Below, piece by piece: positions 47,554 through 60,199 of a stretch of DNA of 64,000 bases. The DNA is from Buddleja alternifolia. Lineage: Eukaryota > Streptophyta > Magnoliopsida > Lamiales > Scrophulariaceae. Location: positions 21,772,104 to 21,836,103 of the forward strand of contig CM033402.1 in assembly GCA_019426215.1 (NCBI GenBank), given 5' to 3'. The stretch's first letter is position 1, and every line of letters starts with the position of its first letter. A program made the translations under genes and the position numbers. Under the pieces are notes generated by a model. That model was given only the letters and a program-made list of their open reading frames with translations, did not search any database and had not been told where the DNA came from.

Positions 47554-49203
47554 TGATAAGAGGCATTTTTACGTGTTTTTAAGCCCCTTTGCGTTTATGT
47601 CTTAGGTTCATTTATCGCTTGATTCTTGCCACATGTGCGTTTAATTCGTGCATTAAGTGATTTCAGGTCTTAAATGGATACAATCAAAGAACGGGATGAA
47701 AAATGACGTATAAAACAAGTTTAGGCCAAATTTCTATGCACCCCTACGCCCGGGCGCCGTTTCAGCACCACTTTCCACGTTCGAGCGCTTTTTCAGTATG
47801 TTTAGAGACCGAATTGGATGAAGTTCCCTTCTACAAAGTTGTAGAACTATGTGTTAGCTTCAAATGAGGACTTGAATCATCCAAATCGGAGTTTTGTGGA
47901 GAGAGTTATGAAGGAAATACAATTACTGCGCAAGACAGAGGCAAATACTCCCAACATTCTGATTTGGGCGCCCGAGCGCCGTAAAACCCGCGCCTAGGCG
48001 CGCCCACATCCGAGATTTGATTCCTTTCAGCCAAAAGATCATCATTTGATGGGGAATGGAACATTTAAAGCCAAGAGGTCATCACATGTATGGGGGGATG
48101 TCATAAGTATGTTTCTTACTAGATCTACTTTTGGGAATTTTATACTACTCACTTTAAGAGTAGTGGAGGGGACACTAGGGGGGACATACACATGAGGGGC
48201 TGATTGGTGGTGGTCTTCTTAAGGAGTTGAGGGAGCAATTGACCGAAATCATCAAGAGGAGGAGGGAGAGAGAGGCATTGGATCCATCACTTTTCACTCA
48301 TCATCATTCATCACCATATTTCTTCATCACTTTTGGAGGGGAACAAAGAGGGAGGAGCTAAGGATTGAAGATCAAGAGCAAAGATCCATCATCAATCAAT
48401 TGAGGGAGTTTTAATTATTTGCATTTACATGTTTATTTCCATGAGTATGTATATGTTTGTATTAGATTTTCTTAAGCTTTGATGAGAGGCTAATATTGTA
48501 GAACTAAGGCCATGTGAAGGCCAAATTTATGAATCAATATATGTGAAGTTGCTCTTTGTATTAATTCTCCTATTGCTTTGTGTGTTAATTCTATGCTTTT
48601 ATTCCAATCATGTGTTTGATCACCATATGCTTGCTATCTTGCCTAATCTAGTTGTTCGAGAGAAAATAGATTAGGGTGCAAGAGAATTAACACATCATCC
48701 GAAACAAATGAGGGATTGCCCTAGAAATAGGTAAAGATTCCCGGGTGTTGTTAGCCGGATTCGTTCGGGGAAGCTCTAGAACGTTAATGCGTGATTTTTG
48801 ATTAGATTCTCGGATAGACATATTTAGAGAACCGTCAATTAATCATAGGATTATTATGTGCCGAGACATCGGGTAATAGTTAATTTAGGAGTTTCCACCA
48901 AAGCAATAGGAGTCTAATAATTCGAAGAGTAGTTCATATATATTGACGAGTAGATTTGGTTGTAGCATGTGCCTTAGTCATTTTATCATACGTGAGATTT
49001 AATTCATAGCTTGTTCCCTCCTTTGATCTTTCGTTTACTTAATTGTTTTCCTCTTGCACTTCACTTTAATTATCTTATCTTTATCGAAAATCATAAACTA
49101 GAATTCAAGTCTCCGTGGTTCGACAACCCGGACTTTTAGTCCACTTTATTACTACCACGACTAGTACACTTGCTATCAAAGCACGTTAAGTTTTAGCGTG
49201 TCA
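47554..49203 (+). repeat. 3' LTR of the full-length gypsy (1650 bp)
   Basis: Nearly identical to the 5' LTR. Ends GCGTGTCA, followed by the duplication GACAC. Confidence 0.96.
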
Positions 49204-49208
49204 GACAC
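49204..49208. repeat. target site duplication GACAC (right)
   Basis: Identical to 36237-36241 just outside the 5' LTR. Confidence 0.93.
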
Positions 49209-50641
49209 TAGTACCATGACCAACTCACTAAGGAGTTATAGGAACTAGATGGGTATTCAGGAACAAGATGGATGAAGATGGCATTGTTATAAGAAACAAA
49301 GCCAGATTAGTCACTCAGGGTTATTGTCAAGAAGAGTGTATTGATTTCTATGAGATGTATGCCCCAATAGCTTGTCTTGAAGCGATCAGGATGTTCCTAG
49401 CATTTGCCACATTTAACAAATTCACAGTGTACCAAATGGACGTGAAGAGTGCATTCCTAAATGGTAAACTCCAAGAAGAAGTTTATGTGGAGCAACCACC
49501 AGGATTCATCAACAACCATGGGAAAAGCATGGTCTACAAATTGGATAAGGCACTCTATGGCCTTAAACAAGCACCAAGAGCATGTTATGACACTCTCTCT
49601 ATCTTCCTTATAGGTAAAGGCTTTTCAAAAGGCAGCGTTGATACAACGTTATTTAAAATTACCCATAATGAAGATATTCTCTTAGTCCAAATTTATGTTG
49701 ATGATATTATATTTAGTTCTACTAACAAGCGATTGTGAGAGAAATTTTCGAAAATGATGCAAGATCAATTTGAAATGAGCATGATGGGGGAATTAACTTT
49801 CTTCTTAGGATTACAAGTTAAACAACTCCCTAATGGCATATTTATAAACCAAGCTAAATATACAAGAGATATGATTAAGAAATTTGGTATGGAAAATGCA
49901 TCATCTTCAAAAATTCCAATAAGTCAAGCGCTTAAGTTAGATAAAGATGAAAGTGGAAAGAAGATTGATATCACTAACTATAGAGGTATCATTGGATCAC
50001 TTCTTTATCTTACCGCCAGTAGACCCGATATTATGTTTTCGGTATGCATGTGTGCACGCTTTCAAGCTGATCCTAGAGAATCACACTTAAATGCTACCAA
50101 GAGAATCCTTAAATACCTAAAAGGCACACAAAATGTGGGCTTGTGGTATCCAAGGGACTCTCCTTTTGAACTAATTGGTTATTCAGACGCAGATTTTGCA
50201 GGATGCAAAATAGATAGAAAAAGCACTAGCGGTACATGTCAATTCCTAGGTGATAAACTAGTTTCGTGGCATAGTAAGAAACAACAATCCATAGCGACTT
50301 CTACCGCTGAAGCAGAGTATGTAGTCGTTGGGAGCTGTTGTGCACAAATCCTTTGGATGAGGCAACAACTTACAGACTATGGAACAATCTTAGGTCCTAC
50401 CCCAATCCCTTGTGATAACCAAAGCGCTTTAGTTATGACCCAAAATTCAATCCTTCATTTTAGAACTAAACACAGTGACATTCGCTACCATTTCTTGCGT
50501 GACCATGTTCGAAAGAAAGATATCTCCATGCACTTCATTGGTACTGACAAACAACTAGCAGATATCTTCACCAAAGCGCTTAACGAACAATGCTTTCTCA
50601 CTTTGAGAAGTGAATTAGGTATGATTGATTTAAACGCTTAA
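49209..50641 (+). pseudogene. copia reverse transcriptase and RNase H, one in-frame stop
   Basis: The frame continues from 36241 after the second gypsy element: KARLVTQGYCQ, QMDVKSAFLNG, LYGLKQAPRA and the catalytic YVDD near 49694. A TGA at 49736-49738 interrupts it; the same frame then runs to 50641 with RNase H motifs SDADFAGC, STAEAEY and LADIFTKAL. Apart from that one stop the region is open. Confidence 0.92.
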
Positions 50642-51462
50642 ATCATAAAACATCATATTTTATAGGCATATAATTTAGGGGGAATCCACTTTATTTTTAT
50701 GTCTAAAGCGCTTTTCAAAATTGAAATGAGTTATCAATTTTAGGGGGAACTTTAAAATTGTACTTATTCCAACCTATAAGCGACTGTGATCAAAAATAAC
50801 TTTTGAAACTTTTAAGCATTGATCACTACCGTTTATTTTCAATGCATGACAAAATCAATCTCTAACAAAATTGAATGAAAATGTCTTTTAAAGATCAAAA
50901 GCGATTCACCTTTTATCAAAAAAAAAAAAAACTTCAGCGTTCAAAGATTCTCACTTTAACGCTAAGTAACTTTCTCTGAAAACCATGCATAGTTTTCATC
51001 ACTAAAAGGTAACGTGTGGATAAGTCCAAAAGATGAAATTTGACAACTACCCACACGTGCCTATCAAATCAAGTTGATGGTTAATGATTCCTATCTAAAA
51101 ACTAGGCGGTTCAGTAACTGCACCTGTCTGAGTACGTGTCAGTGTACTATCATGCGCGTGTAATTCACGTTGAAAATTTCAAAATTATTCAAACGGTTTG
51201 AAAAAGTAACTGCGGACTTCAAACTTTTATTATCCATTTTTATGAGTAAATGACTCAGATTAAATGCATCAATTTTCAAAATATAAATTTAACACGTGGC
51301 ATAAATCCAAGAAACTAAGGAGTTATTTTTTGCCTCTATTTAAACCTTTCAAGGTTTTACAGTAAAGCTTTATCACTCTCAACCTCTTCTTGCTGTAAAA
51401 TCTCTCTATGTCTCAAGGCAAACGATTTCTTTTAACTCTCAGAAAGCTTCAAACATTCATCA
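50642..51462 (+). other. spacer between RNase H and the env-like region, with polypurine-like tracts
   Basis: No frame. Two tracts, TTTAGGGGGAA (about 50674-50684) and TTTTAGGGGGAAC (about 50738-50750), resemble the terminal polypurine tract. Confidence 0.5.
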
Positions 51463-54400
51463 ATGGTGCCACCAAAATCCTCAATATCTTCCAAATCTAC
51501 CACTGGAAAATCTTCCAAATCTGAAAAACCAGTCACCGTTAACGCCGAATTTCTTGTTAACTGGTACTACCTTCATGACAACCAGAACTTCCCTCTGAGG
51601 ACCGTTTTTCCCCTGGTCCAAGAATTTAATTTACGTGACATGATAACTTCCCATTCAAACATTTATGAGGAAGAAACCCTTTTTTTCTTCTAGAACGAAA
51701 AAATTTCTGACGATGGAAACTTCATTTCCCGCGTCTTTCCCTTTGCTCGTGAGACCTTTGTTCTCACTCCTCAACTCCTATCGTCTTTACTCCAACTGCC
51801 AAACGATGGTGGTGAAGTTGAAAACATCACTCTCAGTGATGCTACCAAAGTCTGGGCACTGGTCAAGAGAGAAGAAGTTGAAGCTGCTTACGAACCTAAT
51901 TTAAAAAAGAATGAGATGAAGGGCGAATACATCATTCTGGCGGACATATGCTCAAAGATGATCGAATGCAGGAAGGGAAGCTTCGATAAAATCTCCAATG
52001 TTCAATACAAGATGATGGTTGGAATTCTGACCAAGCTGAAGATAAATTGGTGGCTTTACGTTTCTAGTCGCTTCAAAGCAGCGATGGCTGAGTCGGTAAA
52101 TCCCAAGCCTTATGGAATTATGTTAAGTCGTATTTTAAGCGCTAGTGGTTTCGTCAACACAGATGGAAAAAAATTCCCAGCGCTTAAGTTCTACGGGAAG
52201 AATATGATCAGCGAGCTGCTCAAACCAATGCGACGTGGCGGTGCAGCGGTTCCCAAGGAAGTGCGTGAGCGACTCCTTACGGAAGGAATTGTTCGAAGTG
52301 ATGATGAAGAACAAGCAATTTCTCTTCATCATCCTCATCGAAAGAAGCAGTGGTGGTTAAGAGACCAAAACGAAAGATCGCTGAGCCAGCCAAGCTAGCA
52401 AAAAAAGAAAAGAAGAGGCCGGAGCCAAAGAAGAAACAGAAGTCTCCCTCTCCTTCTCTCAAATCACCCTCTCCCCCTCCAGCGTTTGACTTCTCTCTTG
52501 AAGAAGAAGAAGTAGAAGAACAAGAAGAAGAAGAAGAACAAGAAGTACCGCTAGCCCGCAAGCATACTCCTTTTTCCACTCCAGCTGAATCAACAAGCGC
52601 TCCAGCCGAGCCAGCGCTTGAAGAACCAGCGAATGTTCCTCCTCCTTCTTCGGACGCTGTTCCTGAGTCTACACCAGAGCTTGAAGTCGCTCCTGGAGCT
52701 CTCTCAACAGAGCTTGGTGATTATCACGGTAAGTACTTATTTTAGACAATGTATTTTATCCTCTCCTATGTTTTTCTTTTAACACTAGGATAGAATTGAT
52801 CTTTCTGTGTTTAGCTAATATAGAATCCAGCATACTCTGAATATATTAGAAGGATTAAAAATTCCTATTCAAGCTATTCCCCTCACTTCTTTTCTCAATT
52901 TTGATCTTGAAGAAGTGGTCCCGGAGCCTGAGGAAACTGTGCCAATTGTTGAAACAAATCAAGCGACTGCATCAGTCGATGATAGTCCTCAGGGTAAGCG
53001 TTGTAGTATTTTATTCGTGATTTATACTTAGTAGAAATTTTGCTTGCTTTTCTCAAATGCTTGCTTGTATCAGCTCAAGAAGAACCAGACGCTGTTGCAC
53101 CTCTGACTTCAGAAGTTCCTATTGAAGTAGATGTTGATTTGGCAACTATTGTGGATATAGCTAAAGAAGTAGCTCAAGTCCTTCCTGACGCTGAAACATC
53201 TCCAGTCAGTGAAGCGACTCTGCACGCTGAGCGGTCGATAGAAGTGGCCCCTATCCTAACAGAAACAATTGCCATTGTTCCTACTCCAACCAGATCTCCT
53301 CCTCGTGTCATCGATTTCTTTCCCCGCAGATATACTGCCAAAGTTGAATTCTATAATGCCACTAGAGAACGTGACACCAAGACCTTAGTTGAATCGGAGA
53401 TAACTTTTCAGGATATTCTCCACAACCCTCACCTCTCCAACACAAACAAATTTAAATTTTTTGAAAGACTTGCAGACCTTGATGTCTACACGCTAGAGCG
53501 TCTTCAATCTTGCTTGGAATATATTCGAAGACCAGCGATCAACAGAACAAATTTTGACCAAGCATGTTTTAATTTCACTGGTCGCTCTGGTGAGTCTTTC
53601 TATCCTCTTCGGCCAAACAAAATTTTCATAAAAAATCCCCATATGGGCGATTGGCTGAAAAACCCCGATGAAGAGGATCTCAACAAGATTGGGTACTCGG
53701 CCCTTCCAAAAGTCGTCAACTCTCCTCAGAATGCTCTCTCTCCTAATCCACTTAAACTTTGGAAAGGAAAAAGGACCGATTGTCGCTGAGCGTTCGAATC
53801 CGATTAACTCGTGGATAGAAGATGAAGCCCGTGAATACTTGGGAAGAATTTGGGCAGATGACTATGAAAGCGACTGCGATCGATTTGAGAAGTATCTCGC
53901 CGCTAGAGCTGATAAGAAGAAATCTGACAAACTTGGCAAACGGTGGATGATGGATACCGCTAGATGGGCAAAAGAGTTTGTTTTGTACTTCTACACACTT
54001 GAAGAACTCGTGAGATAGCCATTCTTATTCAAATTTGGAGTCTAATATAGACGCCGAGGGTTTGCTATTTTCCTACTTGAACAGCGTCAGCATAATATCG
54101 AAAATATTAGCGACCTGCCCGCATACAGGAAACCTATTGAACGCTACATCCGCCAACAGCTAGCCTTATTCAGTCAAGGAAGACGCTATGTGTTTCACCC
54201 TCATCAAGCATTTGTTCAGTGCATCCTTCCAGATCTGAACGAGGATGCATCTACAAGTAAGCGAGATACTCATCTCAGTTCAAGTACAATTTACATGAGA
54301 TTGGAAGATGATCATGCTGACCTTGCAGAATTCTACTGAGAACGCAGAGCGAATATTGAAAATGCCCAGTCGCTGGATATCACCATTACTCCACATTTTG

Positions 54401-55841
54401 GTGATGGTCTCAGTGATTTCAGAGGATACAATCTACTTCCCGTTCTTTTCTGTGAGCAAAATATCCAAGTGGCCAAGATGATCTCTCTTATCAGAAGACC
54501 TTTTGATCTAGTGCTCGCCCAAGCGCTTATGCCTTTTCTACTGGACTAGAAGAATCTGTACGCATCTAACATAGAATTCATGGAAGACGCTGATCTAGCA
54601 TTAAGTTCTGAAGTGCATGAAGATGCTATCTTTTTTATTCCGCGAACTTTCTATCAAAGTCCCATGCATGTCATGGAAGCGATTGGCCCCCTCTAGGTCA
54701 TTGCTGTTAAGAATCCTTCTACTCCTTTGGAAATTGTTGAAATAGAAGAGGAACAAACTCTTGCTGTGGAAGTCACTCAAGCTGATAGCGTTCTAGCAGT
54801 CGAGGTTCTTATTCTTGAACAAGTTGATCAGATTGAGAAAGCGACTCAATCTCTTGCCTCAGCGATAGAAGAAGTTCATACTGAAATTGCCGAAGAGCCT
54901 AAAGAGCCGTTTATCAGAGATAAAACCAAAGGAAAGGTTGCAGTTTCTAGCTCATACGGACTCATTCCGTGTCCTGAGTGTCCTTCTTCATCGGACTCCG
55001 ATTCAAAAAGTGATCAAGAGACTCAAGACTTTAGAAGAGCTGTGAGGAATTCGCTTAATACCATCGAGGGTTCCTGCTCTAAGATACTTGAAAATGATGA
55101 CACCCATATCAAGTTAGTCTCTGATACTAGAAATCGTGATATTGCAAACATTGCTACTAAGAGCACCATAGCGATAGCATATCACTGTTGATCACTACCC
55201 TTTCCGAAGAGTTCAATCGTCATTTAACCAAGAACGCTTCAGCCGATACTGAAAGGCACAATTCTTCCAATTCAGTTGCACAAAGTATCGCTTAACAAGT
55301 CGCTCTACTTGTTGATGAAGTAAGGCTATTGCGCAGAGATATTGCTGAGTTGAAAACTTCCCTTGATGATGTCAAGAAGGGGTAAGGAGAGTCCCAAGCT
55401 AAAGGAAAAGCCTTGAAGGATCCCATCTCTAAAACAGATAACAAGCATTGGCACTCCATGTTCGAAGAAATAGTGAGCATAAAGAAAATGCTTACTAAGA
55501 AGCGAAAGACAAGATACTATCAAGGCAGGCTTATGCTTCCGGACTTAGACGTTGAATTCTTAGAGAGTATGGTTTTTCATCCATATGCCGGACCGCTTAG
55601 AAGACCTATCAACTGGAAATCCACCAATGATCGATGATAAGACATTTACTATGACTTGATTCGAGAACCTCCGAGGGATTAGGTGGAAATATTATTAGAG
55701 CTCAATGAAAGCGCTAGACTGAGAAGGCACGACTATGATGAAGTTCAGCATACAACCATGATAGATGTTGATAGACTTCTCCTGGATTTAGCGAATGAAA
55801 TCTTTCAAGAAGAGACAAACAAGAAGCGACAGAAAAGATGA
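51463..55841 (+). pseudogene. Sirevirus env-like region, broken
   Basis: One frame runs 51463-52330 with a single stop at 51691-51693, then shifts near 52320 into a Lys/Glu/Pro/Ser-rich segment (to about 52728). The same kind of protein continues at 53074-53789, 53790-54018, 54727-55191 and 55413-55637, and ends at 55841. The segments match, in order, the minus-strand copy at 60.2-64 kb. Two gaps between segments (52729-52814, 52994-53073) have good splice signals. The function of the plant env-like product is unknown. I see a charged, low-complexity middle and no convincing membrane segment. Confidence 0.75.
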
Positions 55842-56083
55842 TTGCTAATATTGCTTTATATATTTCTGTTGTTGCTTTAATTATCTATCTTCAGTGTAAA
55901 TCATGTATGCTTAATCTCCTTAAATGAATGAATGAATGATTTATCGCTGAAACAACTTTTTGAGGCTAATCTAACTTTAGCTAACTTAACTAACTTTCCA
56001 AACGCTAACGTATGATTATTTTAGGCTTTTCTTTGAACTCTTAATTTATAAAAGAGTTATAAAAGTTAAGGTCTTGACATCAT

Positions 56084-56097
56084 AAAAAGGGGGAAAT
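56084..56097 (+). other. polypurine tract
   Basis: AAAAAGGGGGAAAT directly before the 3' LTR TGTTAGG. Confidence 0.85.
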
Positions 56098-57574
56098 TGT
56101 TAGGAAATTTCATGTTAGATGTTTTGATGATGACAAGATAGGATTTTATGTTAGACCCCAAAATAATGTAAGTTTATATTTTCATAGAACAAATGTTTAA
56201 GCGTTTGAAAGGTTGTAACTTTATTAAGCTTGTAATTTTTATCTTTGTAAACTTTAGATTAAGTATTGAATACTAAGTCGCTAATAGAATTCTAGGTGAG
56301 TCTATTAGAGATGAAGTTGAAGATCAGCGTCTGAAGACAAGTGAAGATAATGATTTTGTCTTAAGCGAGTGCCAATCGCTATGGACTATTTCTGAGCTTA
56401 TGAATCAAGCGATCAAGTAGATCAGATTCACCTGAAATAAATTCCGAAGTCACTAAGGACTTAAATGCAATCATTTAACGGGCATTTATTTTCAACGGGA
56501 AATAAATTCAAATGCATTAAATGCTTGATAAGAGCATTAAATGAGATAAAGACACATTGTATACGGAGCAAGCTACCTATTGGCTAAGACTGTCAGAGAG
56601 TTCAAACCTGCCACATCAAATCAGTGCAGTAGGGTTTCAGGAATGTCAGAGAAAAGGTATGACTCACTCGCACGTGAGAGTCACGCTCCTACATATGTCC
56701 AACGGACAAATCCCAAGAAATTGCCTATAAATATCTTACCTCAGCAAACCCTACAAACACGTATATACACAAGAAAGTCAAAACTCTACTGAAATTCTCT
56801 CTCTAGAAAATCTTAGAAACTCCATAGCTAAAATTCTTCCAAGCTTTTTACATACATTTCAGACAGTCATAGATATCTCAAACATCTTCAAAGAAGAACC
56901 ATACACTATTATTGAGATATCATAAGCTGTTTGAACTTCCTAAAATCAAACAAACCCATGATCAAGAACCCTCAACCTCATCTATCTGTGTGAAGAAGAA
57001 GTTGACTCTACAAGCAGTGTTTCTGAGTGAGAGAAGCTTGTTGGTGAAGATCTTCATTGGTGCTGAAGTCTGTGTGATCAAGGATCCCAAGATCATCATC
57101 CCTTCCTCTATTTTTGTAGAAGCCTTTGTGTGATCGTTCGAAAATCAATTTAGTGGAATTCCTCCAAGTGTTCAAGAAGAAGAAAGACGTAGCTGGGATT
57201 ACACCACCCAGTGAACCTTACAAATTCTTGTGTTATTTACTGTCATTTATTGTTTTATTATCTTGCTTTATATTTTATCTTTTATCTTGATAAAGATAAG
57301 AAAAACGGTTAAGCGACTATATTTGAACAAAACGAATGCTAAAGCTTTAAAAATCATTTCCGCTGTGCTAATCCTGATTAAGCGATCTAAGTGTTACCCT
57401 ATTTTGATAAATTGCTAAATCACTAAGTCTAAGTTTTCTTTACTGTAGCGCTTGACCTAAGCGCTCAACTTTCTAAGCGTTCATATCTTTAATAGTGATA
57501 CAAATTTTTGAAGTCGAAAAAGACTTTAGGGTCTATTCAACACCCCCCGTTTCGTATGCCACTTGGGACCACCA
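56098..57574 (+). repeat. 3' LTR of the nested copia (1477 bp)
   Basis: Begins TGTTAGGAAATTTCATG and ends GGGACCACCA. It is followed by ATACG, the likely target duplication. Confidence 0.93.
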
Positions 57575-58036
57575 ATACGTCACTAGTCTTTACCAGATTT
57601 TTTGCTCTAATCAGACATTAAATGCATTTGAAATTAATTCTGGTTGGAAATAAATTCCTGTTATTGATTGCATTTAAGTCCCTCTTGACATTCAGATTTA
57701 TTCAGGTGAATTGTGTCGTTGGATGCTAATTCAAGGTCCTAAAAGTTCTTCAGCGCTTGGTGAACACTTAGAACAAACTTCATCTTCTTTTGACTTCAGA
57801 TGATTATCTTCAACTTTATCTTTGACAGACTCACTCAAAATTCTATCAGCGAATGAGCTTCCAATACTTAGTCTAACACCTAAAAAGATAAAATAAGTCT
57901 TATACAGATCTAAAAGATAAACTTTCAACGCTTATACAAATACTCTAATGAAATCATAAATTTACATCCATTTTGGGGTCTAACGTAAAATCATATTTTG
58001 TCATCATCAAAACATCTAACATGAATTTTCCTAACA
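57575..58036 (-). repeat. solo copia LTR on the minus strand, right half
   Basis: It continues the left half after the nested copia and ends CCTAACA at 58036, the reverse of the LTR start TGTTAGG. No polypurine tract follows, confirming a solo LTR. The joint bases GTACG (21308-21312) and ATACG (57575-57579) are the probable 5-bp duplication made by the nested copia, with one mismatch. Confidence 0.8.
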
Positions 58037-58439
58037 AATTGTATAATACAGTTTTTTTATAATATCAAATATTTTTTATAATTTCCTTTTGACTTTAATA
58101 TGGTAATTATCTAAAAATACATTGTAAATTTTTTTAAAAGTATTAAAAAATCTTAAAATTTAAGATTAAAATCAACTAGTATCGATTATAACATAATAGT
58201 TCTAAATAACTAAATTTCTACACGAAACTATAAATGATTAATTTTTAATTTAGAAAGTTAAGGTTGATTAAGTCGATAAATTTATTAACTTTAATTTTTG
58301 GGGGTTTTGGAATGGAAAGATGGTGAAATGAGTTTTTAGATAGAAATAATTTTAAGGGTTTTGGGATACAAAAATTTACTTTAGGGGGGTTTTAGTGATT
58401 TTTTCCCTCTTTGTTTTTCCAATGACCAGTTAGTACCTT

Positions 58440-59948
58440 TGGTGGTCCCAAGTGGCATACGAAAAGGTAGAGGGGGGGGGGGGGGGGGCGAGGGGTTGAA
58501 TAGATCCTGAAATCTTTTTCAATTTCAAAAAATTTCGTATCACTTTGAAAAAATTGAACGCTTAGAAAGCAAAGCGCTAGGTCAAGCGCTAAAGGATAGA
58601 TAACTTAGATTTAGTGATTTTAGCAGTTACCAAAGTAGGGTAGTACTTAGATCGCTTAATCAGGGTTAGAACAGCGGAATTGATTTTAATACTTAGCGTT
58701 CTTTTAGCCAAATAGTCGCTTAACTATTTTTAAAACTTTTTTAAGATATGATGCAAATAGTAATGGAAAGCAATAAAATAGTAAAAATTAAATGAGACAA
58801 GATATGAAAGGTTAACTGGGTGATGTAATCCCAGCTACGTCTTTCTGCTCCTTTACACTCGGAGGAAATACGCTAAAATGATTATCGAAGGATCACACAG
58901 AGGCTTCTACAAAATAGAGAATAGGGGAAGATGATCTTGCGCTCCTTGATCACACAGACCTCAGCTCCACTAGAGATATTCTTCTACAAGCTTCTCTCAC
59001 ACAGAAATGCTGCTTGTAAATCAGCAACTTTCTCACCCAGATGAAAGAGGTTAAGGGTTTTCATCACAGGGTTTGTTTGATTTTGTAAATTCAAACAACT
59101 TAGGATATCTCAATAATAGTGAAGGGTTCTTGGAAGATATTTGAGATATTGGTGACTGTCTTTGGAATGTTTGAAAAGCTTGAAGGATGTGGAGTTTTGT
59201 AAGCTTTTCTTAGAATGATTTCAGCAAATTTTTGAGCTAATTCTTATGTGTTTGCATATGTAATTTTGTGTATTTTAGGGTTTGCTGAAGGGCTCTATTT
59301 GGGGATTTGTCCGTTGGGCACATATAGGCGCGTATCTCTCACGTAGCGAGTGAGTAGTACCTTTTTCGGACATTCCTAAATTTCTGCTGCACAGATTAGA
59401 CATGGTAGGTTTAAACTCTGAAACACTGACAATCTTAGTCAATAGGGTGGCTTGCTCCATATGTAATTCGTCCTTATCATATTTAATGCTCTTATCAAGC
59501 ATTCAATGCATTTGAATTTATTTTTCATTGGAAATAAATGCCCGTTAATGATTGTATTTAAGTGCCTAATGACTTTGGAATTTATTTTAGGTGAATCTGA
59601 TGATTTGATCGCTTTGAGGCTTTGAGCGCTTGATTCATAATCCTGAAATGTCCTTAGCGATTGGGAGTCGCTTAAGACAGAATCTTAATCTTCGCTTAGT
59701 TTCAGACACTGATCTTCAACTTCATCTCTAACAGACTCACCTAGAATTCTATCAATGACTTAGTATCCAATACTTAGTCTAAAATCTACAAAGATAAAAA
59801 AATTACATGCCTAGTCTAAATATAACAACTCGATAACTTGTTAAATGCTTAAACATATTCTAAGAAAGATAAACTTACATAATCTTTGGGGTCTAACATG
59901 AAACATATCTTGTCATCATCAAAACATCTAACATGAAATTTCCTAATA
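58440..59948 (-). repeat. LTR of the right-hand copia (1509 bp)
   Basis: The minus strand starts TATTAGGAAATTTCATG (the usual TG is changed to TA) and ends GGGACCACCA. The matching intervals of the other LTR copies are recognisable along its length. Confidence 0.88.
58472..58488. repeat. run of 17 G
   Basis: Near the LTR end, where the nested copia LTRs have only six or seven C on the other strand. Its length may be unstable or mis-assembled. Confidence 0.9.
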
Positions 59949-59960
59949 ATTTCCCCTTTT
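59949..59960 (-). other. polypurine tract
   Basis: The minus strand reads AAAAGGGGAAAT before the LTR. Confidence 0.8.
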
Positions 59961-60199
59961 AGATGATGTCAAGACCTTAACTCTTTTATAGTCCAAGAGC
60001 TAGAAAAATTGACAAAGATTATAAAGTTAGTGTTTAAACAATTATATGAGTTAGCTGTAAGTCCATACATTATAGCGAGAAACAAGATGTTTCAGCAAAA
60101 CTCATTCATTCAGATAATTCATGTAAGTACAAATGAGTTAAAGAAAGATGAAAGCAGAAACATTCACAAACATATATAAAGCGCTTAAAGATAGATAAA

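Larger units (their letters stand above)
36242..49203 (+). mobile_element. Athila-like Ty3/gypsy element, full length and young
   Basis: Near-identical LTRs (36242-37895, 47554-49203), a tRNA-Asp type primer site, gag-protease, a complete RT-RNase H-integrase frame, a third frame downstream and a G-rich polypurine tract. The 5-bp duplication GACAC is perfect (36237-36241 and 49204-49208), and copia reverse transcriptase reads through once the insert is removed. The order PR-RT-RH-INT, the primer site and the extra 3' frame point to the Athila lineage. Confidence 0.95.
21313..57574 (+). mobile_element. Sirevirus-like Ty1/copia element with two nested gypsy insertions
   Basis: Paired LTRs (21313-22779, 56098-57574), a tRNA-Met primer site, gag, protease, integrase, RT and RNase H in copia order, a 5-kb env-like region after RNase H, and a polypurine tract. 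The extra 3' region and the gag with a CCHC knuckle are typical of Sireviruses (SIRE1/Maximus). Removing the inserts 25640-34989 and 36242-49203 leaves roughly 14 kb. All coding parts have stops or frameshifts, so it is dead. Confidence 0.93.
20126..58407. mobile_element. outermost TIR element, split by nested insertions
   Basis: The left end (20126 to about 20290) and the right end (about 58240-58407) are inverted repeats of about 150 bp. The left reads GGGATAGTTACTAAAATCCC and, read inward, the right carries AATCACTAAAACCCCCC, both followed by TAAAG..AAATTTTTGTA. Without the insertions the element is only about 590 bp. The T-rich 9-bp flanks are compatible with a Mutator-like duplication but too simple to prove it. 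Confidence 0.65.
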
